From Zhengitettix transpicula (taxonomy: Eukaryota; Arthropoda; Insecta; Orthoptera; Tetrigidae), in assembly GCA_037074705.1 (NCBI GenBank), contig CM073593.1:65017501-65081500 (forward strand): a DNA stretch of 64,000 nucleotides, read 5' to 3'. Every line of letters starts with the position of its first letter. Positions within the stretch are counted from its first letter, which is position 1. The position numbers and the translations under genes were made by a program. The notes below the pieces were generated by a model that saw only the letters and a program-made list of their open reading frames with translations, had not been told where the DNA came from and made no database searches. Positions 23,210 to 34,916 of the stretch are shown in pieces.

Positions 23210-23523
23210 TTGTTGCAACAGTTGCAGCTGAACTATAAAACCGAATGGATGTTAAAATAATTTATTTGTTTAAAGGTACGTGGTTACGGATTATTATGGC
23301 CAAATTGTAGACCGAAAGCTACAGTAAAACGACTAAACAAATTTTAAATTAGTTTTTAAATTGTCTAAATATAGTAACTGTGTAAGGGTTGCTTCATCAA
23401 AATATTTTATTATTTCTTATCACATTAAGAGAGAAAAAAATCATTGATTTTCAAATTATATAATTTTTTAGAAAAAGAAAAAATATTTAAATTTGTTATT
23501 TAGAAAAATATATTGTTTATTCT
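23210..23523. repeat. Dispersed 300-bp repeat, copy 2 of 2
   Basis: This copy pairs with 20248-20547. It has an extra 20 bases near 23380 and scattered substitutions. The spacing of about 3 kb, with no retroelement coding between, argues against LTRs of one element. Confidence 0.85.
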
Positions 23524-24520
23524 TTTTACCACTCAAAATTCGTTACATTAGAAAACTAACCTGCTGACAGTAAAAAAATTACACAAACGTCGTCGTGTTG
23601 AATAAAATATTTTAACTGTCGTTAACATATTTATTTTTCTTATAATTATCTTAATATAAAAAATGTTTATATTTTGTCATTACTAAAAGTCTAGATTTTG
23701 TATCAATCATCAATTTTAATAAAAATACTTCATTAGATATATGTAAGTATAAGCTGTTAAACGTAACATTTTCATTAAGTAAAATTACCTTTTTGGTCAT
23801 ATAAATATGTACAAGTCAGCGGTTGTAAAAAGCAAGATTTTCGTAATTCTTGAAAGTATATTTTTTTTAAATTTTATTGTAACTAACGCTATGTTAGTTT
23901 CAAAAGATCAAAACTGACAAAATTAAGTTAAATAAATTAAAATCATTGCCACATCGGTGAATAGGCATTCAAAAAGTATTTACAGTTGATGGAACGATTT
24001 TTTTCCATGGTCATTTCTTTCGTCATGTTAAAATTATCTATTTTATATATATTTTTGTTTGTATATTAATGACCTTTGTATTTTTGTAAATAAGTTTATG
24101 TCTTTGTCTCGTTTCATAGTTGCCTATATCATTGTTGAATATTTTTTGTAAGCTATGATTTGTCCTATTTCCTCATTAGACAAGCAATGGAATAAATAAA
24201 TTTGAACCCCCCACCATCCAGATATGACATCGTTGTTTTAATGACCCTCAATCTATTTTCGTCGCACACTTACACCGACCACTTAACCCAAATTAAGACG
24301 ACAGTTGAATCGAGTAACCTGTTGACGTCAAGAATGCCATCTGAATGTACTCATTCCGTTACTATTTAGATCATAGGAAAATGTGGCACTATAGCTTTAA
24401 TATCCCTGACGCTGTTAGTATCCGAGGAATTCAATTTGGTAGAAAAAAAACAAGCACTTGACTTAACATAGCTGGCTTTAAACAAAGCCTGTATTTTTTT
24501 TTATACTTGAGCTATGGAAG
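23524..24520. other. Stretch without recognised genes
   Basis: The end of a block at 24050-24210 finishes AATAAATAAATTTGAAC, which resembles the 3' end of some non-LTR elements, but no coding supports that. Nothing else was recognised. Confidence 0.35.
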
Positions 24521-24570
24521 TCAGTCGCCAAGTAGTTAACACTGGTGTTTTGCGTTAAAGGTTCGCATTT
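24521..24570 (+). repeat. Decayed tRNA-like unit
   Basis: TCGCCAAGTAGTTAACAC resembles the A-box and D-arm of a Leu/Ser-type tRNA. GGTTCGCATTT at 24560-24570 is a degenerate B-box at the right distance. The acceptor stem is not recoverable. It is likely a SINE head relic of a second tRNA origin, distinct from the TAGCTCAGATGG family. Confidence 0.4.
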
Positions 24571-24597
24571 TATGCAAATAAGTGCTCATTTGCATAA
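24570..24597. promoter_or_regulatory. Inverted pair of octamer (POU) sites
   Basis: TTATGCAAAT and ATTTGCATAA form a perfect 10-bp inverted repeat around an 8-base spacer. Each arm contains the exact octamer ATGCAAAT, or its complement, recognised by POU-domain factors. Two head-to-head octamers at this spacing could bind a dimer. It immediately follows the tRNA-like relic. Function is inferred only from the motif. Confidence 0.45.
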
Positions 24598-27500
24598 GCA
24601 CGGAACGATGCAACAGGGCATAATGTACCTTCCCCCCCTCCTCTCATTCCATCTCACAGTCGGTTGTATTCCTATTTAAAAATGCTTAAAAAAAACTTTT
24701 CTTTCTAGAATGTGACTCGCTAAATACCAGGTTAATTAGGCAATTTATTTGTGTGAATTTTATTGCTGACAAAATCTCTTTACCCGTACTCTAATTAAGA
24801 AAGGAGAAATCACTTCTGACTGGCCTTTAATTACCCTTATGAAAATAATCGGCTGGTCTCTTTTGGAATATATCATAATTACGATCCCAGCCAAGTGACC
24901 CATACATACTTATTACGTCATAATGACGTCTGCGTCGAGTTACTGGGATCTTAATTTTCAAAAAGTGAAATCCCTACCTCCATGCCCCTCTGCCACCTCT
25001 CTCCTGTTTCTCCACCCTTTAAAGGTGAAAATACCATGTTTTCTATCACCTCATGTCTGATTTAATTTCCATTCATTTGTAGTTTCAGTTATTGCAACAA
25101 ATTACAATAAATTTTGGGTCATTTAGGACACGTGTAAAATAAATTGTGTAGTCAATAACTGACGTCCCCCATATCACCACGTTTACTTTACATAAAATAT
25201 ATATAAGAGAGGACTGTGCTGAGGAAGGAAATGAAGATAACACTGTTGGATTAAGTGTAGGCAAACATTTCGATATCACTTTGTCCACACGGAATTTATC
25301 TCTCCCACCTTAAATGCTGTTGTACGTTGTTATTTATTCTTCAACATTTTGTTGACAAAATAATTATAAAGTGTCTGAATGCATCAGACATATTTTTTTT
25401 TACAGCACAAAAGTTACGATTTTACACAGTCAGAAGTCATAAAATGTGATTACAGTGTGCACCACTTTACAAGTGCTGACACTGATTTAGAAGCAATAAT
25501 AAACTATAATCTGAAAGTAAATGTAAGTAAATAATTTATTTGGACTGAAAAGTTGTAATTTTCTATCATTTTGAATCTAGAACAGAAATTCTAAAATAAC
25601 ATAATAACCACGGACGGTATTGTTCATATATGCCTATAATATTAAATTTAAAAATTCTCATTACACAATAATAGCCCCTAATGACTTGTTCTGGCGTGAG
25701 ACTGTACACAACGATTTATAAATGACTCATTCCCCCATTACATGGCGTTGTCATAGTTTGAAACTGGTTAATTGCCAATTATTTTCCCATTTCGTCGCAG
25801 TGAATCGCAGTTCGGCTTCAACTTCACTAGATAAGCATCTACTATCACTAGCTGAGCACAAAACAATTAGCCACGCATTTTCGAATATGAAAGTTTGATG
25901 TTTTGCATGACGCTGTTACGCAACAACGATGGGAGCCGTTACTTACAACCGATGTTATCAAAAGGATGATCAGAATATAAGTTGATAATTGTAATTAACA
26001 ACTAGATAATTATTTATAACTTAGCATAAAATATTTTAATTATTGAATGAGCAAGGAGTTAATCATTTAGTATGGAACAATAATGGAGTTAATGAAGTTG
26101 CGGGATTTATTTATATATAATAACATTTTCACTGTAAATTATTCCTTTAGACATTTTTTAAAAAATCGCAATTTTTGTCACATTCTTTCTGCTCTTACCT
26201 TGAAAATATTTTAATGTTTGTTATTGTGATCAAGTTAGAATCTGTTACTTTTTTCATATACCAATATAGTTTTAAAATGTAAGTAAAATTATAGTTACTC
26301 CAGTTAGACTTGTAAAATACTGTTTAGTCTTCCTAACATTAAATTTTCAGATAAACGCTTCTTTGATTTTCAGAAAATATTTAGGACTATTTTTCCCTTA
26401 TATTAGAATAAAACTAGACGTAATTGACGTGTTTCATTACGGAGTTTGTGATAGAAACGTAACGTACTTACTAAGGTTTGGTAGAGATTCTTAAATTCTC
26501 TGTAGTTAATATTGATTTTTTGACATCCTCCATCACTTACAATTCATACGTGTCACACTAATAATATACGCTACGTTTTCAAGAGTTATTAATCAGAAAA
26601 CAATTCGTTATTAAGGAAATGTCAATGATATATTTTGAAATTCGGTACATTATATTACATATATTGTACACTGATAAAGTAGAAATGCTAATGAGAAATT
26701 TCAATTTATTGACTTTAATTTGTTCCAACGAGCCGACAGCGGACACATTAGATTTTTATTATATATATTTATTACCTTATATTGTATTCATCATTATCTT
26801 CTTAGGACCTCATAAGGCTTTGCATATAATTGAAAAATCGTTTGACTGGCGATTTTTGATTGGTTCTTGTTCGGCGATTGACGTACTTGGCTGCAGAATG
26901 CGGCACTTGATTGGAAACCGTTAAACAGTGCTACGAATATTTTTTTTATAATCCTCCAAATCCATTTTCTTGATTTGAAATTCGGCAAAGTTTACAGACC
27001 TTGGTGTGTCTTAAAAATGTTGAAAGATAAGAATGAAAAGTTATTGAATCCGAACCGGTGTACAATATATGTAGCAGCCTTTTTAAGTTTATCCCGTTCA
27101 ACAACTTGCCGATTTATTTATAATTTGTCAGAAATCTTTTTTTAATATATTTAAAAAAGAACATATTATAATATACGCACGACGTATCATTCCTCTTTCA
27201 AACTCTCCGGTGCTTATATACAAATTTTACAAATTTGAATATATAACAGTTGTTTTATAAACAATTTGGTACCCCTAATTTGTATCAGACGATTCTTCAA
27301 ATTTGTTATAACCCAGTACATAATGAAACTATAAAAAATGAAATAAAAAGTATTTTACATATGGTATTTATGTAAATTCAATTATGTGAAAGTTTAGAGT
27401 CCATTGTAATTTTTTTATTCATTAAATGTTAAAAGCTGTTCCGATTGTTAATTTTAAATACCAACACTACGCTCTACGACATTGTGTATAAATCAGACTA

Positions 27501-30500
27501 TGTGGCTGAAATATGGGGGGAAAGCGCAATCGTTTAGAAAACTTGAAATTATGTATTTATATTTCAAGAAATAAATTGTATGTTATTTCAATAAAGTGTC
27601 AGATGTTTATAAAATCTTGTTGTCTCTCAATCTTAATACATTCATATTTCTAAAATATATATATGGACCTGAAGAAGTTTCAAAACGGAACTATACATAT
27701 TTTTATTAATATGTTCTAATTTTTTAGTTTGTTGAAATAAATTTTGACAAATTTGGCTGGTTTATTCATCTATTATTCAATGAATAAATATAACTATTGT
27801 CCAAATAAATATTAATTAATTTCCGATTTCTGTGGACGTTTCAATTTTATTACGAGAAGAAGTAACTGTATATTCAATGTGATATTTGATTTTAGAAATA
27901 GTATTTAAAATCATGGATTAACTGTAATTTTAAGGACACCAATTTAGTGTCATGATAATATTATATCAGAGATTGCTTAATCATATGTTTCACTTGAGTG
28001 AATACTCTGTGTTAGGATCAGAAAAATAAACTCTTCCCTCTGTTTGTTCCACGCTGTGCTAACCAATTGAATATTCAGGAAATTTTGCAGGAACCCAGCT
28101 GAGGAAGAGGACTAGACACATTCATCTTCCTGGGCAAACAATGACTACAGGGGCGATTCCATCTCGTTGCAGAAGAAAACACCTGCGTAATTAGCAAGTG
28201 AGTTGTGGAGACGCGATAATTACCGGTGAAATTCCCACGGCGACCGAGGTGGCCTAGACAAACGCAACTTCCGTCAGCTCTTGGTAACGAGCAAAGCAGC
28301 AATCACGCCCCCTATGCTTCTCCCAGACCTGTTCGTCTCGGAATTAATTAGGCTTCTGCCATGAGGGAACCCTCGTCTTAACAAAGAATAAACAAGGGTT
28401 TGTTTTAATAAAACTGCGCTGAGATACCCACACAAGTGCTTTACTTGTTAGCTTCGACTCTTTACCTGCGGAAAATAAAAACATAAAATCACAGCGTTTT
28501 TCCACATTTAAATGAGATCCAAATTTTAGCAACAATGAATATTTCTTTTCAGTTTTTCCTGACCACAAGATACGTAGAAAAAACGCGATTGGGATACTTT
28601 AATAGTTCAATTTCTTGTAAAAGTCTTGAACATATAATGTACAATTCAAAGAGTCATAATATAAAACAAGGGTATTACAGAAGAATCTACCTACTACGTT
28701 CCTAGAAAACCACTTAATAAGGAGAGTATAAAGCAGGCGCCTTTAATAGTGACTCAAATAAGATTAATTTCGTTTTTCTCGAGTTGCATTTTATAAGGTT
28801 GACGGAAATTAACGTCATGACGCTATTATTCTTCAAAGGTGCATGAACTAAGGCCATTTTCATCTCTTTGTCTTTTCACAGTTAAAGAAATTTAATTTGT
28901 GACAGTTAATTATTTCCTGTCTTTTATGGCGCATAAAATCAGATTCGCTGAATTTCTCAGCACTTTTTGCAATATGTATTCAACAGTAAATTAGCGGAAA
29001 ATTAGTTGATATTCAAGAAGGGCTTAGGATAGTCCTGTAACAGTCATCAGATTAGAAAATAATACTTTGGCTGGTAAATGGGCTATTCAAATGGTTTTAT
29101 ACAAATGTTTAAAAAATTTCTGAATTCTGATCTGAAAATAACGGGAACGTTTCTCTTGTAAGATTAAGACTCCATAAATGGAACATTATAAAGACCAAGC
29201 AGTGTTTGCAAGCACCAATCGATACTTACACTTAAAGGTCGATAGCAATTCTCATACTGTCATGTGAGTCGATCTTCGTTGTGGGTAGTGGTCATGCGAT
29301 GTACAACGATGAACCTCTCGACTCTATTCGACGCCCGTAGTCCAGAGTCCAACAAAAATCACATCTCCTAAGATTAATCACTCTCATTTCCAACAGTAAC
29401 GTCACAAAAACTGAACTCTGCCCAAGGTGTCATATATTTTTCGCTTTGGTTATAAATTTACATTTGTTGATTTACGTACACATACACAAATTAAACTTTT
29501 TCCGCGCAACAACTGCATATTTTGAAAATTAGAAGAGGTTGTAAGAGTATTTGCTTCCGGAAACAGGTTGTAAAGAACTTTTAATTGTCACGCATGTTTT
29601 ATTATGTGAGTAACAGGACAGCCTTTTGATAATTAGAACTCATAAGTTACGAAACTTGCAGACAGAAAATTTTTCTAATTATTTTCTGATTGTAAATACT
29701 CCAGAAAACAATAATTTTAGTTAGGAAAATGAACTAAGAATTAACTATTAATCTTATTTTTAAGAATTTATTTATTTTTCTACATATTTTGATTAATTCT
29801 GATCAATATAAAACGAAAAATGTAATTTTTTGTATATACATATCTAAAAAGAAAAATTAATTTCCCACGGACGGAGTAACACTTCAAGATTCAGATACTC
29901 TTGTTGGCACAAGTTTCCCTGTAAATTTGTACCCAAAAAATCTGGAGATTTCACACGTGACTCAGTTTTGGTGATGAAATATGACGGATATGAGAACGAT
30001 TAAGCACAGGAGATGTTCTTGCTGTTATACTGTGGGGTACAGACGTCGACTAGAGCCTAGAGTTGCATCGTGGTACATCGAAGAACAACGCCCCAAAACG
30101 CAGAGCGACGCACGTGACAGTAAGACACCAATTGAATGAGTCGTGGATGACTAATATCTTAAATTACTAATATAGACGAACAAAGACCACTGAACGATTA
30201 ATAAATGGTAATTATTAATTAAACGAAATAAAAGAAATAATATACGATATTAAATATTTTTATAAAACAGCTTTGATAGAGAAAGGTGCAATGAACAATC
30301 AGCAGTAATCAATTTAATTGGAAGTGCGTAGAATCGTGGCACAATTAAACTCAATTCTCTATATTACACTTCTAATATATATCCGGTTAGCTATTAAACA
30401 CAACAGAACATTCAATATTGGAAATGTAATTCTAGAAAACCAAAATTGAAACTGCTAATGAAACAAACTGACCCAAATTAAATTGCTTGAAAATTTTAGC

Positions 30501-32468
30501 CCACTCCACTGTTGTGCTCAATGCAGGTTCATAAAGCTCAGAACTGATGGTTACCTGAAACTGACAGTAATTTCAATTATAATGTTATGGCAGCGCTCTA
30601 CAAAAGAAAACATCAGCAAATACAGACGTTAATTAAAAAAGCTCGGAACAGTTACTTTCAGCAAAGCAAGCCCAGATACGCGGTGGCACAAATAAATCAC
30701 TTGACCGCGTAATTATATTCCAATGGGCAACGAAAACAACGGCGATATAGGCTACACCGGGTCGTGTTGATGAAAACTCTCTCCCTGCACTAATTGCGTT
30801 TCCATTGGGGCCAGCAAACCCGTAATGACTCACAAACAAGCGATCGTCGGTTTGAATCTATATTGCACTGATACTCTCGCGACTTCTTTACATTTTATAC
30901 GAACTGCCGAAGCAAATTTAAAAACATAATACTGACCAATGCCACAGCTTTCGTGTTTGTAAAGGTAAAAATAATTAGGCGCTTTTCTGTGGGTTGATTA
31001 CCTGGTATTGAAAAATATTCTCATCATATTAACATTGGGACTAGTGATTGATTCCTTAACGCCTATATGAATCTTAAAAGAGACATGCTGACGGATTTGT
31101 TAATCATTCGTCTATTATTTTTTTTAAAAAAAAACACTCTGAAATGCCAGGTACTATAAATACGAAAGACCTACGTCATAATCACTTCTAAGTTTTTAAA
31201 ATCAAATTCAGAAACCGTATTATAACGGCCAAACGTGTCATGTACATAACGCAAGGTTCACACCAGAGAGGCGCCACTATCGCCCGCACGAACTCGCTAT
31301 TACTTCTGATAAATATTGTGCTGTAATAAATTTTCAAATTATATTAAATAATTCAGTAGACTTCGTAGAAATTAACGCATTTAGTAGGCTGTAATCGTTA
31401 ATCACACTAAGTCAGACACAAAAATGCATTGTAATATTTAGTTAGTATTAAGGAATTCACAGCAGCTGTTGAATTATTTTCCAATAACTCATCGTTGAAA
31501 GTAACAACGACATTATTATTTATATACTTTGCAAGCAAAACCAGTTTCATAATTATATGAATAAATCGCCACAATATCCGTCTCAACTTTAACACTTAAC
31601 ATTTAATCATCAATCTACTGCTAATATACGTGTAAATATTTTGTTACGTAAAAAAATTTTATTTCGTTTGTACACGTGTAATTTGTGTTACCTTTGTTTT
31701 GGTTCGCTGTAAATTTTACTATTTCTTTATTCAGATGTTCCTGGTGCGGTTCTTACCGTAAAATATAACGTAGAAAAACTGAGTAGCATTGTCATGCTCC
31801 AAAAAGAAAATTTTTAAGAAAAGCCGAAACAGATTAAGTGATGTTGAAATGGAAACAGACCAAAACGAAAAAAATATGAACGGAAAGAGAAACTAAAAAA
31901 ATAATAAATGACGAAAGTAGGAGAGACCAACTACATACCGAGTTGTTAAAAATCCAACAAACTATTTAAAACGATTACGTTTCAGTGTTTCTATTGCAAA
32001 AGCTGGAATTAAGAAATGTCGACAAGATTAAAACGTTTTCATGAATTTTTAAATGGCATAATGTAAAATTGCAACCGATTTCATAATCACCAGACACATT
32101 TAATAATTTGATAACCTTTGAAAATTCTGAAACAAAATAGTTCATGAAAAACATTATAGTCGCCTGACATGTTGACTGTAAATGCTAAAAAAACTATATA
32201 TATATTATTTTTATTTTATTTTTTGACACAGTTTCCTGCCAGCAAAGTGGTTCTGTTTCAGGAGACTTCTTCCCTCAGAGTGTAATGAAGAGGATTCTGC
32301 GCCATTACGCTGCATTTGTGATAAAAATAAGAATCTGTGGCCGTTATGTTTTTTCTTCCCCACGGGACTCTTAGTTAAATTGTTTTGTTCTTTGTTAATC
32401 CATGTGAGTGTGAGTTGTATTTAGTTTCAATAAACTTGTTCATCGCTCTCCAGTCTAACTTACTACAT

Positions 32469-32472
<4 letters not shown>
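24598..32472. other. Long stretch without recognised genes
   Basis: I find no gene in this stretch of nearly 8 kb. Positions 28080-28340 are GC-richer. The block 30059-30148 resembles 51485-51540 (GAGTTGCATC then ACATCG, GACGCACG and GACACCAA), suggesting an unclassified dispersed repeat. The frames at 26619-26924 and on the minus strand at 28075-28568 and 30633-30839 show no domains. Confidence 0.4.

Positions 32473-32526
<54 letters not shown>
32473..32526. repeat. AT dinucleotide microsatellite, longest in window
   Basis: About 27 uninterrupted AT units. It is likely length-polymorphic and prone to assembly error. Confidence 0.95.
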
Positions 32527-32529
<3 letters not shown>

Positions 32530-33052
32530 GGTAATCCACGTGAGGTAACTTCTATTTTATAACATAGTTATCCCAATCTTAGTGGGAACACCCGTTCTAT
32601 GCGATCCTACGTGCCATTCACATAGATGTGATGTACGGAAAATCCTACAGAAACTGACGTCCGATGACTGCTGTATATTTGTAATTTATCCAGAATTTAC
32701 GTGATTAATTCATAATAAATTAGGCTTACGAAAATTACCACATAAAGCAATAACAATCTTATAACACTAAAAAATAATTTTGAAGAGTTTTTATTCACTC
32801 GCAATCTCAACATAATAACGTAGATTATTTATAATTTATCCACCATTAAATTAAAATACTACATTTTCTTTAATTCAAGATAAAAATTTTAAATGAAATT
32901 CGACGTAACGAAAGGACTTAATTATATATTAAATTGGTTGACAAAACACATTCCATTTCTGTAATTAACGATCAGCCCTATCACACCGTTCCTCCTTTCA
33001 AGAACCTCCATAGTAATTCAAGCTTTTGAACGTATTTGTATAAAATACTTAC
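32527..33052. other. Stretch without recognised genes
   Basis: Positions 32530-32680 are of moderate GC and unclassified. The rest is AT-rich with nothing seen. Confidence 0.4.
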
Positions 33053-33212
33053 CAATCCCAAATCCCTTGAGCACAACAGAAAGGAAAACTTTTTTCTGAA
33101 AGCATGGCTCCCTTCTCTGGAAACTCTTTTTTAATTAACACAGTCGTGATGGAGAATAGGCATAAAACAGGCTCATCTGGGACGGAGAGGAAGAACTGGT
33201 TAACGTTTGTAG
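33053..33212 (-). CDS. Candidate internal exon, unknown protein
   Basis: On the minus strand a strong acceptor (TTTGTGCTTCCTTCGCAG) precedes 33212, and a near-ideal donor (GGATTG then GTAAGTATT) follows 33053. Of the three frames only one is open. It begins, with a G borrowed from the previous exon, as ATNVNQFFLSVPDEPVLC and ends in phase 2. The required incoming phase equals the phase left by the signal-peptide exon at 49776-49884, so the two could splice together in frame across a 16.5-kb intron. The peptide has two adjacent cysteines near its end and no domain I recognise. If unspliced, the frame stops at once in the intron. It could also be a chance pair of splice-like sites or a non-coding exon. 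Confidence 0.3.
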
Positions 33213-33389
33213 CTGCGAAGGAAGCACAAACGTCCAATTCGAGCCGAACTCCCAAGTTTTGCGATATTGTAATCCACGAAACAGAACGTCTTCTTCCCTA
33301 ACATAATACATTCTCCTTTATGACTGGCGTCCCCTGGAGGGATAAAAAAATCAAGTATATGAGAATATTACTTGGCAATTTATTCTGGG

Positions 33390-33660
33390 ATCGGGGAGGG
33401 AGGGAGTGCAGTGTGTTCCGCGTAAGACGAGATTAATTGGCTGACTCCCTTCCCTTTAAAGTGGAAGACGCTACTTAATCTCAGGGCGGCGCCCCCACCA
33501 TCGCCCCGGCCCCCGCCCCCGCCGAAGCACTGCCCCACCGTGAGACTTGCGTTGTGCAGATGGATACGTGGTTCAGCCGAGTGAACTCACCGGGAAATGC
33601 GAATTCAGAACGCTGGGGGCCTAATTCGAGAACATCCAACGCTGGCTACGGACCAAGTAA
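33390..33660. other. GC-rich island with quadruplex-forming tract
   Basis: This is the most GC-rich block of the window. On the minus strand 33492-33520 carries four runs of four or five G (complements of C runs at 33492-33496, 33504-33507, 33510-33514 and 33516-33520), fitting the canonical G-quadruplex pattern. A consensus donor GTGAGT on the minus strand near 33590 hints at transcription, but no convincing exon results. It could be a promoter or enhancer core. Confidence 0.4.
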
Positions 33661-34348
33661 TTTACATCAGCGCTAACTCGCTTATTAAAAAATTACTACT
33701 GGTCTACTTATGTACTTACCGTCACTGTGAAAAATTCTTTAAATATGACAGACTATTATAACTAAGCTTTCCGTGTTTTGTTGCGCACTCATTCATATTC
33801 TAATGAAATATTAACAAAATAACCTAAAATGACATAACCAGAAAGCCGGCATGTTTTCAGCAACAACTTGAAAAGCAACGAAATGTTTCAAATTGTAAAA
33901 ACTGACATTTCAGAATGAAATTACATTTTCAACAAAAATAATTAAAATAAATTTAGAAATTCTCCCAGTTTCTAATAAACACATCCCTTTAGTTACTGTT
34001 GTGAATAGTTTGTACTGATAATTGTATAAAGTGGTCAGTTGTTTAAATCGTTCTTTAAATAACAATACATACTAAATAATAAAATTAAAGCCAGAATTTT
34101 TTTTAATTCTTCTATTTAAAATATAGTAGATATATAACACTATGATTTTTTCTTTATTGGGACTACTTCATGTGACTTTTAATTCTCTAATTTATTATGA
34201 AAAAATATATTTACAAATTTCTAACGTTGCGACGGCAAATTTATAAAGAATTCTTATGATAAGATAAATTGTCAACCTAAATTTTCTCATAATAAATTCA
34301 TTAATAATAATATATTAACAAAATAAAAATTCATTTTTAATATAAAAT

Positions 34349-34623
34349 TTATAATTTAATTAAAAATGAAAAAATTACGTTGGATTGAAAATAATGAATA
34401 AGTAAGATACCCAATATAGACAAAAATTGTAATATAAGTTCCACACAACGTTTCTGGAATCCTTGTCCCTTTCAGGCTTTTGAGTGTTGTCAAGTGTCCT
34501 GTGCAGTTGTGTTTCCCTAGCACCTGACGAAAGCGACAAGGATCCCAGAAACGTTGTGTGGTATTTATATCACCCTTTTTTTTGTATGTATTGGCTATCT
34601 TTCTTATTCATTATAATTTAATT
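34349..34623. mobile_element. Foldback element with hammerhead-like arms
   Basis: The left arm (34391-34467) and right arm (34535-34610) are inverted copies. The inner 27 bases, CCACACAACGTTTCTGG through CCTTGTC, match with a single difference, and the outer parts match at roughly 75 percent. The right arm reads CCTGACGAAAGC, then GATCCCAGAAACGTTGTG. CTGACGA and GAAAC match the hammerhead core at both conserved segments, but no good stem II forms. The loop is about 65 bases and still has partial complementarity. TTATAATTTAATT is repeated exactly at 34349-34361 and 34611-34623 and may be a 13-bp target duplication. The left copy is 30 bases from the arm and the sequence is low in complexity, so this is not certain. 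Confidence 0.7.
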
Positions 34624-34675
34624 CCTTAATATAAATTTTCTTATAATAACTTATACTGAAATTGTAACTATGAAC

Positions 34676-34710
34676 CGCGAAGAGTTCCCAATCATGGACG
34701 AAACGTTGTC
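34676..34710 (+). repeat. Hammerhead-like core motif, single arm
   Basis: The sequence runs GCGAAGAG, TTCC, a 7-base loop, GGAC and GAAACGTTG. Stem II would be GUUCC with GGAC and one bulged U. The first core half is GCGAAGA, against CUGANGA expected. It lies 50 bases beyond the 34.4 kb foldback and ends in the same GAAACGTTG, so it is probably a related insertion. Confidence 0.4.
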
Positions 34711-34864
34711 TGATATAAAGTATGTTTCAAATATAATAATTTAAAAATTTCTGAGTAATAGGCTGTCGCTTTTATTATTTAATTTAAAAATGAAGTCTGA
34801 TTACCATAATTGTGCATACTTCTGAACTCAACGCATTTAAGTTATTTATTTATAAACAATTATC

Positions 34865-34916
34865 CGGATCCCGGTATTCATACTGGGATGAAAACATCCT
34901 CTTACCGTTCGGGTTA
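34865..34916. repeat. Repeat fragment shared with 55.46 kb
   Basis: ATCCCGGTATTCATACTGGGATGAAAACA here resembles TACCCGTCATTCATCCAGGGATGAAAACA at 55456-55485, read in segments. Both lie within a few hundred bases of a hammerhead-like motif, so they may be another part of the same mobile family. Confidence 0.5.

Noticed and set aside
20248..23523. 300-bp repeats as LTRs of a 3.3-kb element
   Set aside because: No retroviral-type coding between them, no TG/CA termini and no matching target duplication.
24050..24200. LINE 3' end finishing AATAAATAAATTTGAAC
   Set aside because: The suggestion rests on a low-complexity tail only, without coding or a poly-A tail with target duplication.
33594..33650. 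55-base minus-strand exon before a GTGAGT donor
   Set aside because: The donor is good but the acceptor side lacks a pyrimidine tract and the peptide is unremarkable.
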